Assembly: GCA_021018815.1 (NCBI GenBank)
Contig: JAITYX010000042.1
Span: forward strand, 945,001 to 1,009,000
Source of the DNA: Talinum fruticosum
Lineage: Eukaryota > Streptophyta > Magnoliopsida > Caryophyllales > Talinaceae
DNA length: 64,000 nt
Direction: 5' to 3'
Below, piece after piece: positions 1 through 10,577 of the stretch; position 1 is the first letter of the stretch; each line of letters starts with the position of its first letter. The notes under the pieces are model-generated. The model made no database searches and was not told the origin of the DNA. It worked only from the letters and a program-made list of their open reading frames with translations. A program made the position numbers and the translations under genes.

Positions 1-303
1 ATCAGTTTTCAGGGTGGCATTGTTACTGCTATTATTATTAGAACCTGAAATGGAGGTGGTGAAACTGATAATACTAGGAAACCCAACCACCTTATTGTTC
101 CTCTTGATTTGGCCCATACACCCAACTCTCGGCGATGAAGGTTCCTCCGATGCCGAGACCGAGACCGAGACCGAGGAGGAGGAGGAGCTCCGGCGGTGGG
201 ACACCTTGGCTTCCTTAGTTGAAGATGATGAGCATAGCATTGGCAAGAATTTGCTCTTCTGATGCTGCTGTTGTATTTCTTGGCTCTGTAGTTTGCTCCT
301 CAT
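1..303 (-). CDS. 5' part of an uncharacterised plant protein with an SPRVGCMGQIKR motif
   Basis: An open frame on the minus strand starts at an ATG (303-301) and runs 101 codons without a stop to the left edge, so the 3' end is outside the window. The N-terminus is polar and rich in Gln and Lys (MRSKLQSQEIQQQHQKSK), followed by a Ser-rich stretch with alternating Ser-Val and then SPRVGCMGQIKRNNKVVGFP at about residues 56-75. A Cys-Met-Gly-Gln-(Ile/Val)-Lys-Arg block followed by Lys-Val-x-Gly-Phe-Pro recurs in a group of uncharacterised plant proteins I recognise by pattern only; I know of no assigned function. No signal peptide or membrane segment is visible. The plus-strand frame at 14-262 (Leu-rich then Glu-rich) is the complement of this one. 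The upstream region on the minus strand holds a CT/GA-rich leader at about 340-390. That it is coding is fairly likely; the family assignment is tentative. Confidence 0.6.
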   Translation of the reverse strand, partial: MRSKLQSQEIQQQHQKSKFLPMLCSSSSTKEAKVSHRRSSSSSSVSVSVSASEEPSSPRVGCMGQIKRNNKVVGFPSIISFTTSISGSNNNSSNNATLKTD

Positions 304-1505
304 TGTGCCTTGACACACAGTTTCAGCCTCCACTCAGTCTCCCTCCCTTTCTGTGTCTCCCTCTCAGGATATAGAGAGAGAAAGAGGGTGATATTGTCAA
401 ATGTTTGGTGGGGGAGGTGTTAAAGGGGAGGTTTGGGTGTGGAAAATGTAGAGGGCCAAATGAATAAGGGGAGGTGGGGGACAAGGAGACCTTTTCAATA
501 ATGCATGAATATGGTCAAAAATAACCATGTACAAGGTCACTGTTATATTGCAATTAATTGGACTGACACCCCCTTATTTTTTTATTTTTTATTTTTGGGT
601 ATGAAGCATTTTCTCATGTAATTAAAATAATTTTATTACTTTGTTTCAGTCAGGCTTCAGCATTTCCATTGGTCTGTTTCTTGCTGATTAAAAATAAAAT
701 AAGCCATTCACACTTTATCCCAAAAGTTTCCTCAGAAGTTTCTGTTATGTTACTTTGTTTCAAATTTTGAAAGTAACTTGTTATTAATAATAAATATACA
801 TGTTCATATCTGATGGAATTTAGTCAGAAATTCAGGCCAAAAAAAAAAAAATTCTTACTCTCTTATTGGTACTAAGAAAATGCAAATCCCACCCTCCTCA
901 AAAAAAAAAATAAAAAACAAAAATGCACTTTACTATAATTACTTTTCATCTTAAGTAAGAAAAGATTAAAATAGTCTTTTTTTTTTTTTCAGATGCGTCT
1001 TTTAAAACAATCTTTATAAATGTTAGTAGTGAATTTTATTATAATTATAAATTCTATTTTCTATTTTCATCGAAAATACTAGTAGTGAATTTTAATGTAA
1101 GTATAAAACCTCTTTTTACCGATCGATAAGTTTATTAAATTTTTTTAGTAATAGAAAATCTTAACTTTTAATTCTTATAAAAGTAAAAAAAAAAGTTAGT
1201 TTGATTTCAATGCCGAGAAAAAAGAGGTGAAGAGAGTGTTACATATGGATTTGATTACAATCATGGAGCAAGCAAAATTGAGTCATTTTATGCGGTACAA
1301 TATCTAGAGATACTGTTGGCTAAAAAAATTATTATTGTTTGTGTATAAAAATTCTCAAAAATTTAGAAAATTGTTAAAATGAACATCCTTAAGACTATTA
1401 AAAATAATAAATATTTATAAAATTTTAAAGTACTCAAATCGGGACATTATTAAATAAAGTTCCTTTTTTCTTGTTGGTGTAAACGAGGGCAAAGCCCCTA
1501 AATAT
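304..1505. other. AT-rich intergenic DNA
   Basis: The first 100-200 bases are the probable leader and promoter of the minus-strand gene at the left edge (GA-rich at 372-386, then G-rich to about 480). The rest is AT-rich with A and T homopolymers and no supported gene. Confidence 0.5.
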
Positions 1506-1760
1506 TATTAATCACGTAAATAGCGTGGCCAAACAACACCACTAATATAATTACATAATGAATGCCTTACCGATCCTGGTGGCAAATTGAGGTTAACAAA
1601 AGAAGGGTCTTGATCAACACTCATATTTGTAAGGTGATTGGCAACACGATTTGTCTCTCGATAACAGTGTTCAATAGAAACTATCCATTTCAGATCGTTG
1701 AGCAACAGTTGACATTTTTTTTACCACAAAGAAGTATGATTGACCTTGAAAGTTGCAACC
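1506..1760 (-). pseudogene. LINE-type RNase H domain remnant
   Basis: On the minus strand the frame ending at 1508 reads LLLNDLKWIVSIEHCYRE, then TNRVANHLTNM and a Leu-Pro-Pro-Gly tail. The His-x-Tyr-Arg-Glu-x-Asn-Arg-Val-Ala-(Asp/Asn)-x-Leu pattern is the C-terminal end of the RNase H-like domain (RVT_3 type) found in plant non-LTR retrotransposons and in solo nuclear RNase H fragments. The usual catalytic Asp position before Leu (VADxLA) reads Asn here. No reverse transcriptase or upstream RNase H core is recognisable on either side, so this is a short decayed relic. The plus-strand ORF at 1562-2119 overlaps it and looks like a chance frame. Confidence 0.55.
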
Positions 1761-2439
1761 AAAAAAAAAAAAAAGAATTTCATTTTCACTGCGGTTGGTC
1801 ATATGGGCAAACTCATCCTATATCTATATTTACTCTTCTTTGTAGAATAACGCATGCCCTGCAAAATGATGCCAGACAATTTTACATACTGGCCTACGAT
1901 ATAATGTCAAAATATGTACACCAAAAATGTCACAAAATGCAATTCAATCTTCAACAAATAGCTGAAATTGTGAAATGTAATGCCCATCAAAGTCATCTGG
2001 GCATGCATCAACAATCATCGTACAAGACAGGACTATATATTGCTTCACGCCAAGATAAACTTATATCAGTGTACCGTATTTGTCGGCTTTACTATAAGTT
2101 AACGCTTGTGTTTATATGACGAGTCTAAAGTCATCTTAGATGAGACTCGTATCCGTAAAAATTTAATTTAAAAATTAATGTTATTTTGAGGTCATATAAT
2201 ATTGGTACTACTTAATTATGTTTTAGTGAGTAAATTAAGGAAGGAGAGAAGGAGAGATTAGTGGAGGAAGTTTTGGGCAAATGGGAGGTGACCAAGTAGT
2301 AGAAGTAGATAGATAGGAAGGGTTGGTGGAAGGCAGAAGAAGAACAGAGCACATGCTCCCTGCGTGCTACAGGCAAAAAAAAAAAGAAAAAAAAAGACAA
2401 AGGTGCCAATTTTAAACATATTGGCCCATTCATCATGTG

Positions 2440-2509
2440 GCCGACACGTGCTTTCTAGATTCTCTTTTTCAATTATCTACCCCTTTTATTCAAAAGCAGT
2501 ATATATAGC
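2440..2509 (+). promoter_or_regulatory. Overlapping DRE/CRT core and G-box, with TATA-like run
   Basis: GCCGAC (2440-2445) overlaps CACGTG (2445-2450), giving GCCGACACGTGC. A TATATATA-like run follows at 2500-2508. These are the cores of the drought/cold response element (DREB binding) and the ABRE/G-box (bZIP or bHLH binding). No protein-coding gene starts just downstream; the next feature is a tRNA gene, which uses internal promoters. The site may belong to an unannotated transcript or be a relic. Confidence 0.35.
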
Positions 2510-2532
2510 TTTTTCTAATTAACTATCAACGT

Positions 2533-2606
2533 GGCCTATTAGCTCAGTTGGTTAGAGCGTCGTGCTAATAACGCGAAGGTCGCAGGTTCGAGACCTGCAT
2601 GGGCCA
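2533..2606 (+). tRNA. tRNA-Ile (anticodon AAU)
   Basis: Full cloverleaf of 74 nt. The acceptor stem GGCCTAT pairs with ATGGGCC, with A as discriminator. The D arm carries AGCTCAGTTGG (A box), the anticodon loop CTAATAA gives anticodon AAT, and the T arm carries GGTTCGAGACC (B box). There is no intron and no encoded CCA. It is a nuclear cytosolic tRNA that decodes AUU/AUC after A34 is modified to inosine. A CAA motif at 2527-2529 lies at a usual plant tRNA start position and a T run follows the 3' end. Confidence 0.96.
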
Positions 2607-2612
2607 AGAATC

Positions 2613-2619
2613 TATTTTT
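2613..2619 (+). terminator. RNA polymerase III terminator for tRNA-Ile
   Basis: Seven T residues begin seven bases after the tRNA 3' end, the expected Pol III stop signal. Confidence 0.75.
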
Positions 2620-3070
2620 TTGATAAAGGAAACACAAATATTATTACATGAAGCAGATAAAATAATTAGATTTAAAAAATTACGTAGTCGAAAATCACCA
2701 TTACAACAGGATTGAGTTACAATAAGGACAAGCAGACATGCATTTGCCTATCAGGGGTGCCCAGAACAAGAAACAACTGCCCACAGAGAATCGGAATCAA
2801 TCCCTCTGAGCATGCCCCTATCTATACAAGCATCACCAGTTAAGCAAAACCACTATGCCTAATCACAAGTATATTCTCTATCAGCAGACAGAAGAAGGGG
2901 AGGGTAAGGCTTCTCATCCGTCTCCTGTTTTAGTTAGTTTAGCTCAGCACCAAACACAATCATCAAAATCTTGCCTCTGATATAGCTCACGCGATTCTGC
3001 CTGAGATCCCGACACTCTGTAGTGGTTGAACCAACCTTTTCTCCTGAATTTTGTTAGCAACTTTTATGCA
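2620..3070. other. tRNA downstream region and 3' side of the galactosyltransferase gene
   Basis: No gene seen. The right part probably holds the 3'UTR of the minus-strand gene that stops at 3071. Confidence 0.4.
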
Positions 3071-6000
3071 TCATAACAGAACACCCCATATTCCATCATC
3101 GCCCTCACCACATTTTTCGTGAACATCTTTGATCTTCTCGACTGACTGGCAAATTCCACTGCAGCTCCAATCAAATGATGCTACGCACACATTACCTGCC
3201 TGTGCTTTCCATTCACAGTCTGCAGAGCCAAAAAAGAGTCGGGAGAAAAAGATCAGTGAGGATTTCAAGCATGAGATGTTGGTTAAGTTACTTAGCCTAT
3301 TCGTTTTAGGCATATGTACGTTGGACATCCCATTTGGAAAGTTTCAGAAAAGCATGGTAATCTTCAGCTATGTAATTAGTTCAGAGACTCATTTTTAGCC
3401 ACTCGCGCTCATCCCAAACACGTAACAGTTAACATGGAAACAACACTTGGACACTTCAAAGTAGTACTAAAACCCAACTAAATTCAGTGGAAATAGGCAA
3501 ACAGCCAAATCCAACACTTGGGCACAAAGCTGTATTGAACAGTTATATTTGACAATGGGCAATAGAGTTTTTCTGAAAGCAGATGTTCTCACTAAACCAT
3601 CACACCCTTTTCTTGTTTTATAAATCAATAGATGATCACACAAGTTGTAGTCGTAGGAAAATGACAGACTGTCCAAGCTAGACAAGTCATTTAATCAACA
3701 TCTGTTCCTCGAAATAAAAGGCATGCCCAAGATTTGTTAATGTGATATAAAGGCCAATACAAATACCTGGAGGAGTTCCACAGCACATGCTACGCTCATC
3801 GATATGCTCTACATCAAGACCGATAAACCATGAACCAAGAGCAACATCTTCATTTGCATATTTGTGCAGTATGGGCCTGTAATTTTGCACACCAATACAA
3901 TATTAACAATGAATAGTTAAAAAAGACAAAGTCAACAAGAGAAAGACAGGCGGCTGTCACTAAAGATTATTACTAAGCCCCCCCAAGTAGCGTATATAAA
4001 CTATCTCCACGGATGTCCCAGGCACTCGGTGCTCAAATTCTTTCTTAAAAAATTCTGCATAAAGATTATAAATTTATTAAAAAAAATTTATCAATAGACA
4101 CCTTTGAAAATTGATTGATACTAGTCAGGTTTTGTGAAATTAAAGTTGGACAGTCATATCCAAAATTTCTGGATTCACAACACCCCCCAAAACCCCCAAA
4201 CCACCACCACCACATAATACATGGGGGAAACACAAAGAAAGTGAGTACTCAGCCCATGTAACTTTCAACTTACAAATGCCACAATTGTCAACGTAGTTCT
4301 TCCGCCTCCATGTCAAGCATGAAAAGTCCACTAGGTATGAAAAATGAATAGCAGGTTCATATGTAAATATAAATTTCCAAACTTCCTCAAAAGACTTCTA
4401 CCAAGTTGTTTAAGCCAAATGGGATATCATACTATAGATAAATCATAGAGGAACAAAGCAAATGCATGAAAATATAACGAGAGCACTTCCAATAAATCTG
4501 AAATAGGATCTCACTGGTTTATAGAGATATATGTCGCTAAATCCTTTGAGATAGCATAGATCTGCCCAGTTGCATGACGGAAATACTTGTTCCCTTCTTC
4601 CCGAACTTCCAGTATTCTGGTTCATGGTACTTAACATTCCTATTAAACAAAGCGGTAAGTATGGGAGACATCAAGAATTTAACAAACCCATGGACAACAC
4701 AAGAGATCCTGGTTTATTACTTCTGAGCAAGAACAGGTCCAGATTTCATGCATCCAATATACACTCTCGGCTTTGATCGATAATGGGCAAGGGTAGAATC
4801 CAGGACACCTACAAAAGAGAAAACTTGTAAGAAAGTGGAAACCAGCACATACAATGAAAATCATAGTGTTCCAGGACAAGACTTCATAGACATGAGCCAT
4901 GATACAAAACAATTGAAACAGAAAATGGCAACAAAGGGATGTACCCAAATTTACATGGACGTCATCGTCCACTTTAACGTAAAAATCAGCATCCCACTTC
5001 GCAACAGCAGTAGAAAAGAATATCTTGGTTTTGGCAGACAATTCATGGTACCCTTCAATATGCTCCTGAAAATGTTTCACATCAACATCATTGGAATATC
5101 AAGTCATCCTGTAGCCATGCATATGGAAGTTGCTGTGTGGGTTCTTACCAGTCTGAGAAAGTCATGATGCTGGGCATCCTCTGCATCAATAGCTCTATCT
5201 AGAATGCTGTTCGATGTGGCACTTGTTTGACAATACAATTGCATCCGAGTCAATTTACATTTTCATAATCATGATAACATTCTAGTCAAGATATCACACA
5301 ACTAAGTCGGCTAAGAGATGCTCAGGAAATGCTCTTTTTGGTAACCGGGTAATCAGTGCTGCTACAGCCAGTCCAATGGAGCTATTCAGCTTCATGATCA
5401 GCATATAACTAACGGGAGTCCTACTTGCTCATGTATTAAAACCTCTTGACTGGCAAATTCTGATGTTCACATGTCTAAGAGTCAGAACTCATTTATATTA
5501 GTATTGTGTTTATGCGCACAGCAGTATCCACTGTTGGTACCACAGCAAGTAAATACATAAGAAACTCATAATGCAGCCAAGTTCAACATCACGGGAAATG
5601 GGGCAATAGGGGCATCAGACATTCATAATCTTCAGATGCATTAATTGCAATTGCACTAACAACAATGTCTTCAATAAGAGATTTGTAACATGTGAATGTG
5701 CCATAGACAAAATGAGCTTTGTCCCTTACATCAAAAAGAATAGCAGACCAAAATATAACACAGGAATATCAAAAAGAATAGCAGACCAAAATATAACACA
5801 GGAACAATGACATACCTATGACCAATCGTAAATCGTATCACTACTCCCTTCTCTGATTCCAATTTCTTCAACTTCTCTCCTGACAATCAATGGATTGGTA
5901 AGCACATCTCTTGACAGACAACAACTTTGCAAATCAATGCAGCAATCCTTCAAACATTAGAAGAGCAAATACCTTGAGGCATCCAAGTCGCCCTCACTGA

Positions 6001-6814
6001 ATCACGACGTTTCCGACTGCTGAAAGCAGTATTAATGCCAATCACTACAAAAACCTTTTTCTTGGTCTGCCCATCTTGAGCAGCCAACTTGGTGGCAGAG
6101 GCAGATTTATCAGACTTAATCAGCTCCCTGGAACTGCGAGAAGCAGCCAACTCCATCTGAAGCATTGAAACTGACTTATCCAGCGACCTAAACATTCGCC
6201 CCAATGGTTTAGCAGATCACCACAGAATAACAATAAATACAACTACAAAAGAAAATAATTCAAGCAAGAATCTTCAAAGAAATCAAGATCATAGTTCATA
6301 GCCATTTAATACTGACTTGATTGATTCATGGGTTTTCTGTACTTCTTCCATAATATCCTTTTCATCCCTGGGTTTCTGGCACATATTTATTGCAAACATC
6401 AGAGAAAGTGCAATTTCAGCTCAACTTTAAAAGGTAAGAAATAAATCTGAACTAACAAAAGTGAAATTCTTAGGAAAATTTTGATACCTTTTTAGTCCCA
6501 CAGTCCTCACACACAGCTTGAAGCTCTTGATTCTTCTGGTGGCTTGAAATCAGCGGATTATCAGATTCCTGTGGTTCCCACAACCTACCAAAATTGCACC
6601 AAACCAAATAGATTATTAGCTAAATGATTCTAGATTTGCAAATGCTTTAAAGATTTGGTAAGATCAATAAGAAAATGAAGTGCCCAGAATAGAATAAAGA
6701 CAACGGCATAAAACCAAACCTGTTGGTGAAAAGCATGCCCAGGAAGAAGAAAGAGACACAGAGAATTGGAATCCATTTCACGGAGAATTTGCCACTGTTT
6801 CGATTCCTCATCAT
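3071..6814 (-). CDS. Beta-1,3-galactosyltransferase (GT31, DUF4094), one apparent frameshift
   Basis: Type II Golgi glycosyltransferase of the plant B3GALT group, which adds beta-1,3-linked galactose, probably to arabinogalactan-type glycans. I read eleven exons: 6814-6720, 6584-6488, 6375-6317, 6187-5973, 5879-5816, 5221-5149, 5065-4945, 4808-4721, 4639-4515, 3876-3767 and 3219-3071, all with GT-AG borders and matching phases. The start is the first of two ATGs (MMRNRNSGK). A signal anchor follows (about residues 14-32), then the DUF4094 stem ([20 protein letters not shown]). The catalytic domain has [18 protein letters not shown], the DxD-type KVDDDVHVN (Asp 234-236), [12 protein letters not shown] and CEWKAQAG. 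Exon 9 lacks one base in the C run at 4600-4602: after WKFG (residue 284) the true frame ([20 protein letters not shown]) continues one base out. With one base added the protein is 398 residues, normal for the family. Closest in memory to Arabidopsis B3GALT7/B3GALT8. Confidence 0.88.
5731..5806. repeat. 38-bp tandem duplication inside a galactosyltransferase intron
   Basis: Units 5731-5768 and 5769-5806 are nearly identical (TCAAAAAGAATAGCAGACCA start). They lie within the intron 5815-5222, just downstream of the donor in transcript direction. Confidence 0.9.
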
Positions 6815-7024
6815 TTTATGGATTTTTCTCTCCACCCTCCCCGGAAAATCAGAGATTTAAGGGTGAAAATTTGAAGTCATACAAATGGGGTCACTTCAAA
6901 AATGGGATTTTTATGTTAATAAGTTAGGCGGACGATTGAGACCTCCTTCCTGACCCAGATGTCAATGGAGTTCCTAAGAAAGGAGGGATCTTCCCTCAAT
7001 TTTCTGGGAAGGTCGGTGTTACCC

Positions 7025-7042
7025 GCCGATCAATTGATCGGC
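7025..7042. promoter_or_regulatory. Perfect 18-bp palindrome upstream of the galactosyltransferase gene
   Basis: GCCGATCAATTGATCGGC equals its own reverse complement. It lies about 210 bp upstream of the minus-strand start codon at 6814, where the leader or proximal promoter is expected. It could be a dimer binding site or chance. Confidence 0.4.
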
Positions 7043-8780
7043 TACCCCTAGTTCGTCAAATCTCTTCAATAACTAACCTCTCTCTCTCGGCTGGCTTTGG
7101 ATCCGAACCCAAAACAAGTTCACAACAGCTCTGCTCTGCTCTGCACTTCGAGCTGGAGGGGCTGAGCTTGTTCTGTATTTTGAGCATAAAAAACATGTAA
7201 AGTTCAGCTGTAAAGTTTATTTTTTTCCTCCCTTGTCATCAATAAGATAAGATTTGGGGTTTGTTTTTTTCTTTTCTTTTTTGGTTTTTGTTGAAGCTAT
7301 AAGAATTTGAATTATGTACACTGTATACATTATTCCAAATATTCAATGTATATTTTCTTTTAAATCATTTAGAAAGTACAATATAATACAATAGAAATCG
7401 AATTCAAAATTTAAAACTTTTAACTCCTCGATTTTGACAAATAGGTCAAAACTTCATTGATATGGATATTCAGTATGTTAAGTTTGAATTGAATGTTAGA
7501 TGATTCCACATATTTTCGCCTTTTGTAAACTCTTACGACTTATTAAAGACTATTATTTTTATAATCGTTTTATTTAAAACTCCTCCTAACTCTACTTTTA
7601 ATTATTTCGATTGAAAACAAAAACAATACATAAATGAAAATATGAATGTGTGTATAAAACTCTCTCTCACAATCATTTACAATAAAGACCATCATCAAAT
7701 GTCCGGTAGATTCAAATTAAAGGTGCATTGACATCATCTTTAATCAATTAGCTTCTAGGTTTAAGATATTTTCATTGGATTTTTCCCTTGCGTGTGAATA
7801 AATTATTATTGGCTCGTAAGTTGTAAATGTCCTTGGTAATATTCTCAATTATACCCCCGTTTTCTTTGGATTGAAAAAAATACCCCTTTTTTACGTGCTC
7901 TAGTAATAAATTTAGATAAGAAAATAAGGGAGAGGAGTAACGGAGCAAATATACTATCTAATGTATCTATCGGACTAAAACATGCTAAAACAAATTCGTT
8001 ATTATATTAAAAATATTAGTGTAATATATCATATATTACTTGTAACTTATTTACGAAAAAAATCTCAGTTTAGTATATACATTTAGTAGTATACATTTAA
8101 TTTAGTCATATAAATTATAATTGGATGTTAAAAATTAAATATTAAAACATTGATTATGTGACACGTGGCAAACACAGTCACATACATATATATACATATT
8201 AATTACCTCTTCTTTTGATACGAGTATTTGGTGACCTTTTAACACATGTTACGAGATCATCACATGGTTTTGTTACGTTTCGAACATATTGTATTAGGCA
8301 ATTATATGATTGTGCATGACTAAAAATACACGTAAATACAAATGAAAATTTTGAACATTATCTAAGAAATTTGCATTCAAAAAAATAAAATTTTTCCAGA
8401 TAATATTTTGATCCCTAAAACAAATCAAACAAAATTAATAAAGACTTTTAAACCTTGACTTGATAAACTAGGCTACATTATATCAATAACAATCTAATAT
8501 AATGACACAATTGGAAGCAACAATGACAATACTCAAAACAAAAAATACGCTTATAAAAAATAAAATAAAATAAAATTCGGTACGACATAGAAGAGTCATC
8601 ATCAAGGGTGGAATGGTCAAATTCACCCCCAAAAAAAAGTATTTTTAAAAAGAAATAAAAGAAAAATAGTAAAGTCGGTTTTGAATTTAAATTTCGATTC
8701 AATAATCAAAAACCTATCTTGTAATTTTGGCCTGCTGAGTTTGCCCTAACCCTTCTCACCTTCCTCTCGTCGTGACGCTG
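7043..8780. other. Divergent intergenic region between galactosyltransferase and eIF5
   Basis: The left side (to about 7200) is CT-rich on the plus strand and is likely promoter of the minus-strand gene. The rest is AT-rich. ACACGTGGCA at about 8160-8170 contains a G-box-like core. No gene seen. Confidence 0.45.
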
Positions 8781-8788
8781 TATAAATA
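8781..8788 (+). promoter_or_regulatory. TATA box of the eIF5 gene
   Basis: TATAAATA followed about 30 bp downstream by CT-rich leader sequence (CCACTCACCAGACCCTCC) that continues to a strong GT donor at 8906. Position and context fit a core promoter. Confidence 0.6.
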
Positions 8789-8811
8789 CGCAAATATTAT
8801 TCTCTCACCAC

Positions 8812-10577
8812 CATTCACCACTCACCAGACCCTCCTCCTCCTCACATCCCCCATCGCTTAACCGCTCGGCTAGGGTTCTTCTTCAGCTTCTCTCTCATCG
8901 CAAAGGTACCTCTCTCTTTACCTTTTTCACTGATTCGTTCCTCTTTTGATTCGTCAATTCGATGCGATCTTTTTTCATCTGTGTCGGATGTTGGATCATC
9001 GTTTCGTGTTTAGTATTTTGAATTTGTTATTCGGCTTTTGATTACGTATTCGAATGAATCGGAGCTTAGATAGTCTGATCGATGATAGAGTTGTGGTGGA
9101 AATTTGCCTAATCTGTGGTTGCCTTTTGTCCTGGAATCGCTAATGTATTTTTTAGGTTTGTGATTTGATGCTGGTATATTATATTGAGGCTTATTTGCGA
9201 GAGCAGGATTTTGTTCAAGAAACGAGATCTTGATTTGATGTTTGTATATTGTATTGAGGAGAACTTCTGCCGGAAATTTTGGTATAGAGACCGGATGTTT
9301 CTTGACGTCTTTTTTGTCTCTATCTGGTCAGATGACAACTTTAACGTATTTTGAGCTCTCTAACATTTTTTCAAATTAAATCTGATGAATCTTTACATTA
9401 ATCTTTAGAGTGGTGGATTTTGGTAATTGGAAATTACAATATTTGTATTGTTGGTGTTGTTCGGTCATTTGACACGGAGACAGTAGTTTTTAGGCAGAGG
9501 TATTGCATTGCCTTGATAAATGTGGCACGTGACTCAGCTTGTTTTAAACCCCATCAGAACTAACGAAGATCTTGTTCACTTATAAAGGTGGTTGTTGGGT
9601 CAATTGTTTATTCATGGTATGCATAATAATGCTCCCATCTATTGCTAGTATTGTGCTATTTTGATGTTTGTAGTGAAAGTTTCCTGTTTTGGTGCAAGGA
9701 AGACAAAGACTTTCTTGCTTTTATTGGCTATTAAAGACACAACTCATAACGGGGTTGGGTTATTTACGAGTGTTTGTGGTCGGTGAAAATAAATAATTTA
9801 GGCTTGAGACTTGTGATTTAAGGTTCTGGACAACTGGGCATGCGGCTGCCTTGTAATACTATACATGTGTCTTTTCCAAGTATGGCATACTGTTTAGGCC
9901 ACATCTAGATGTTGTAGTTGTTTGTTCTTATACTTGCTATTGTTACATTCTTCCGAAGGTAGTTCTGAACTATAATTTATAGTATCATGTCACTTGCATT
10001 TTAGAGTTTGGTTGCTTTTGAGTGCAATGATTTGTTATACTGGTTATGCTTTTGTATTGTGCAGATATTGTTGGCTTTTCTCTATATATGTGTGTTTTGA
10101 TTTTGAGAATAGTTTCAGCTTTTCACGGAACCTCGGTTTTCTCTCTATCATATTAATATTCTGTGAATGTCTTTCATTGTATTCTTGGTTTTTGAACCGC
10201 ATTTCTATTTTTCCCTTGTGGTTGAGTTGATTGCCAAGTTCTTAGTTCTTTCACTATTCGCAGGATATTGGCAGTTAAGCCTGCTGTAACTGCAGTTCAC
10301 CAAAGTGGAGTTTGAAGCTTCTTTTATGTCTGAACGAGCCTCTCTTTTCTTGTCATCAATTGGCTTGCTTGGAGAATATTGTCCTACGTCTAGAAAAAAG
10401 GGCGGTCATATCTCTGAAAAAGTAAGCTGTATGCGTCTCGGGCCATTTGAGGGATATTCGGTTCATCGTTGGGGTTGCAATTTTATGCGGCCTTCTTTCC
10501 TTATAATATCCGCATTTGTCCCTGCTGTCTCCTCCTAACAACATCAAAATCTAGTGTTACTGTTTCTGCAAAACAAG
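8812..10577 (+). other. 5'UTR of eIF5 containing a 1.36-kb leader intron
   Basis: A CT-rich leader ends at CGCAAAG with donor GTACCT (8906). A T-rich intron runs to acceptor TTCGCAG (ends 10263). The leader then continues to the ATG at 10578. A leader intron ahead of an intronless coding region is usual for plant eIF5 genes and other highly expressed housekeeping genes. The transcription start is estimated from the TATA box. Confidence 0.6.

Noticed and set aside
1562..2119. 185-codon plus-strand ORF
   Set aside because: It overlaps the LINE RNase H remnant on the opposite strand, has no recognisable domain, and includes a Lys run from a poly-A. A chance frame is likelier.
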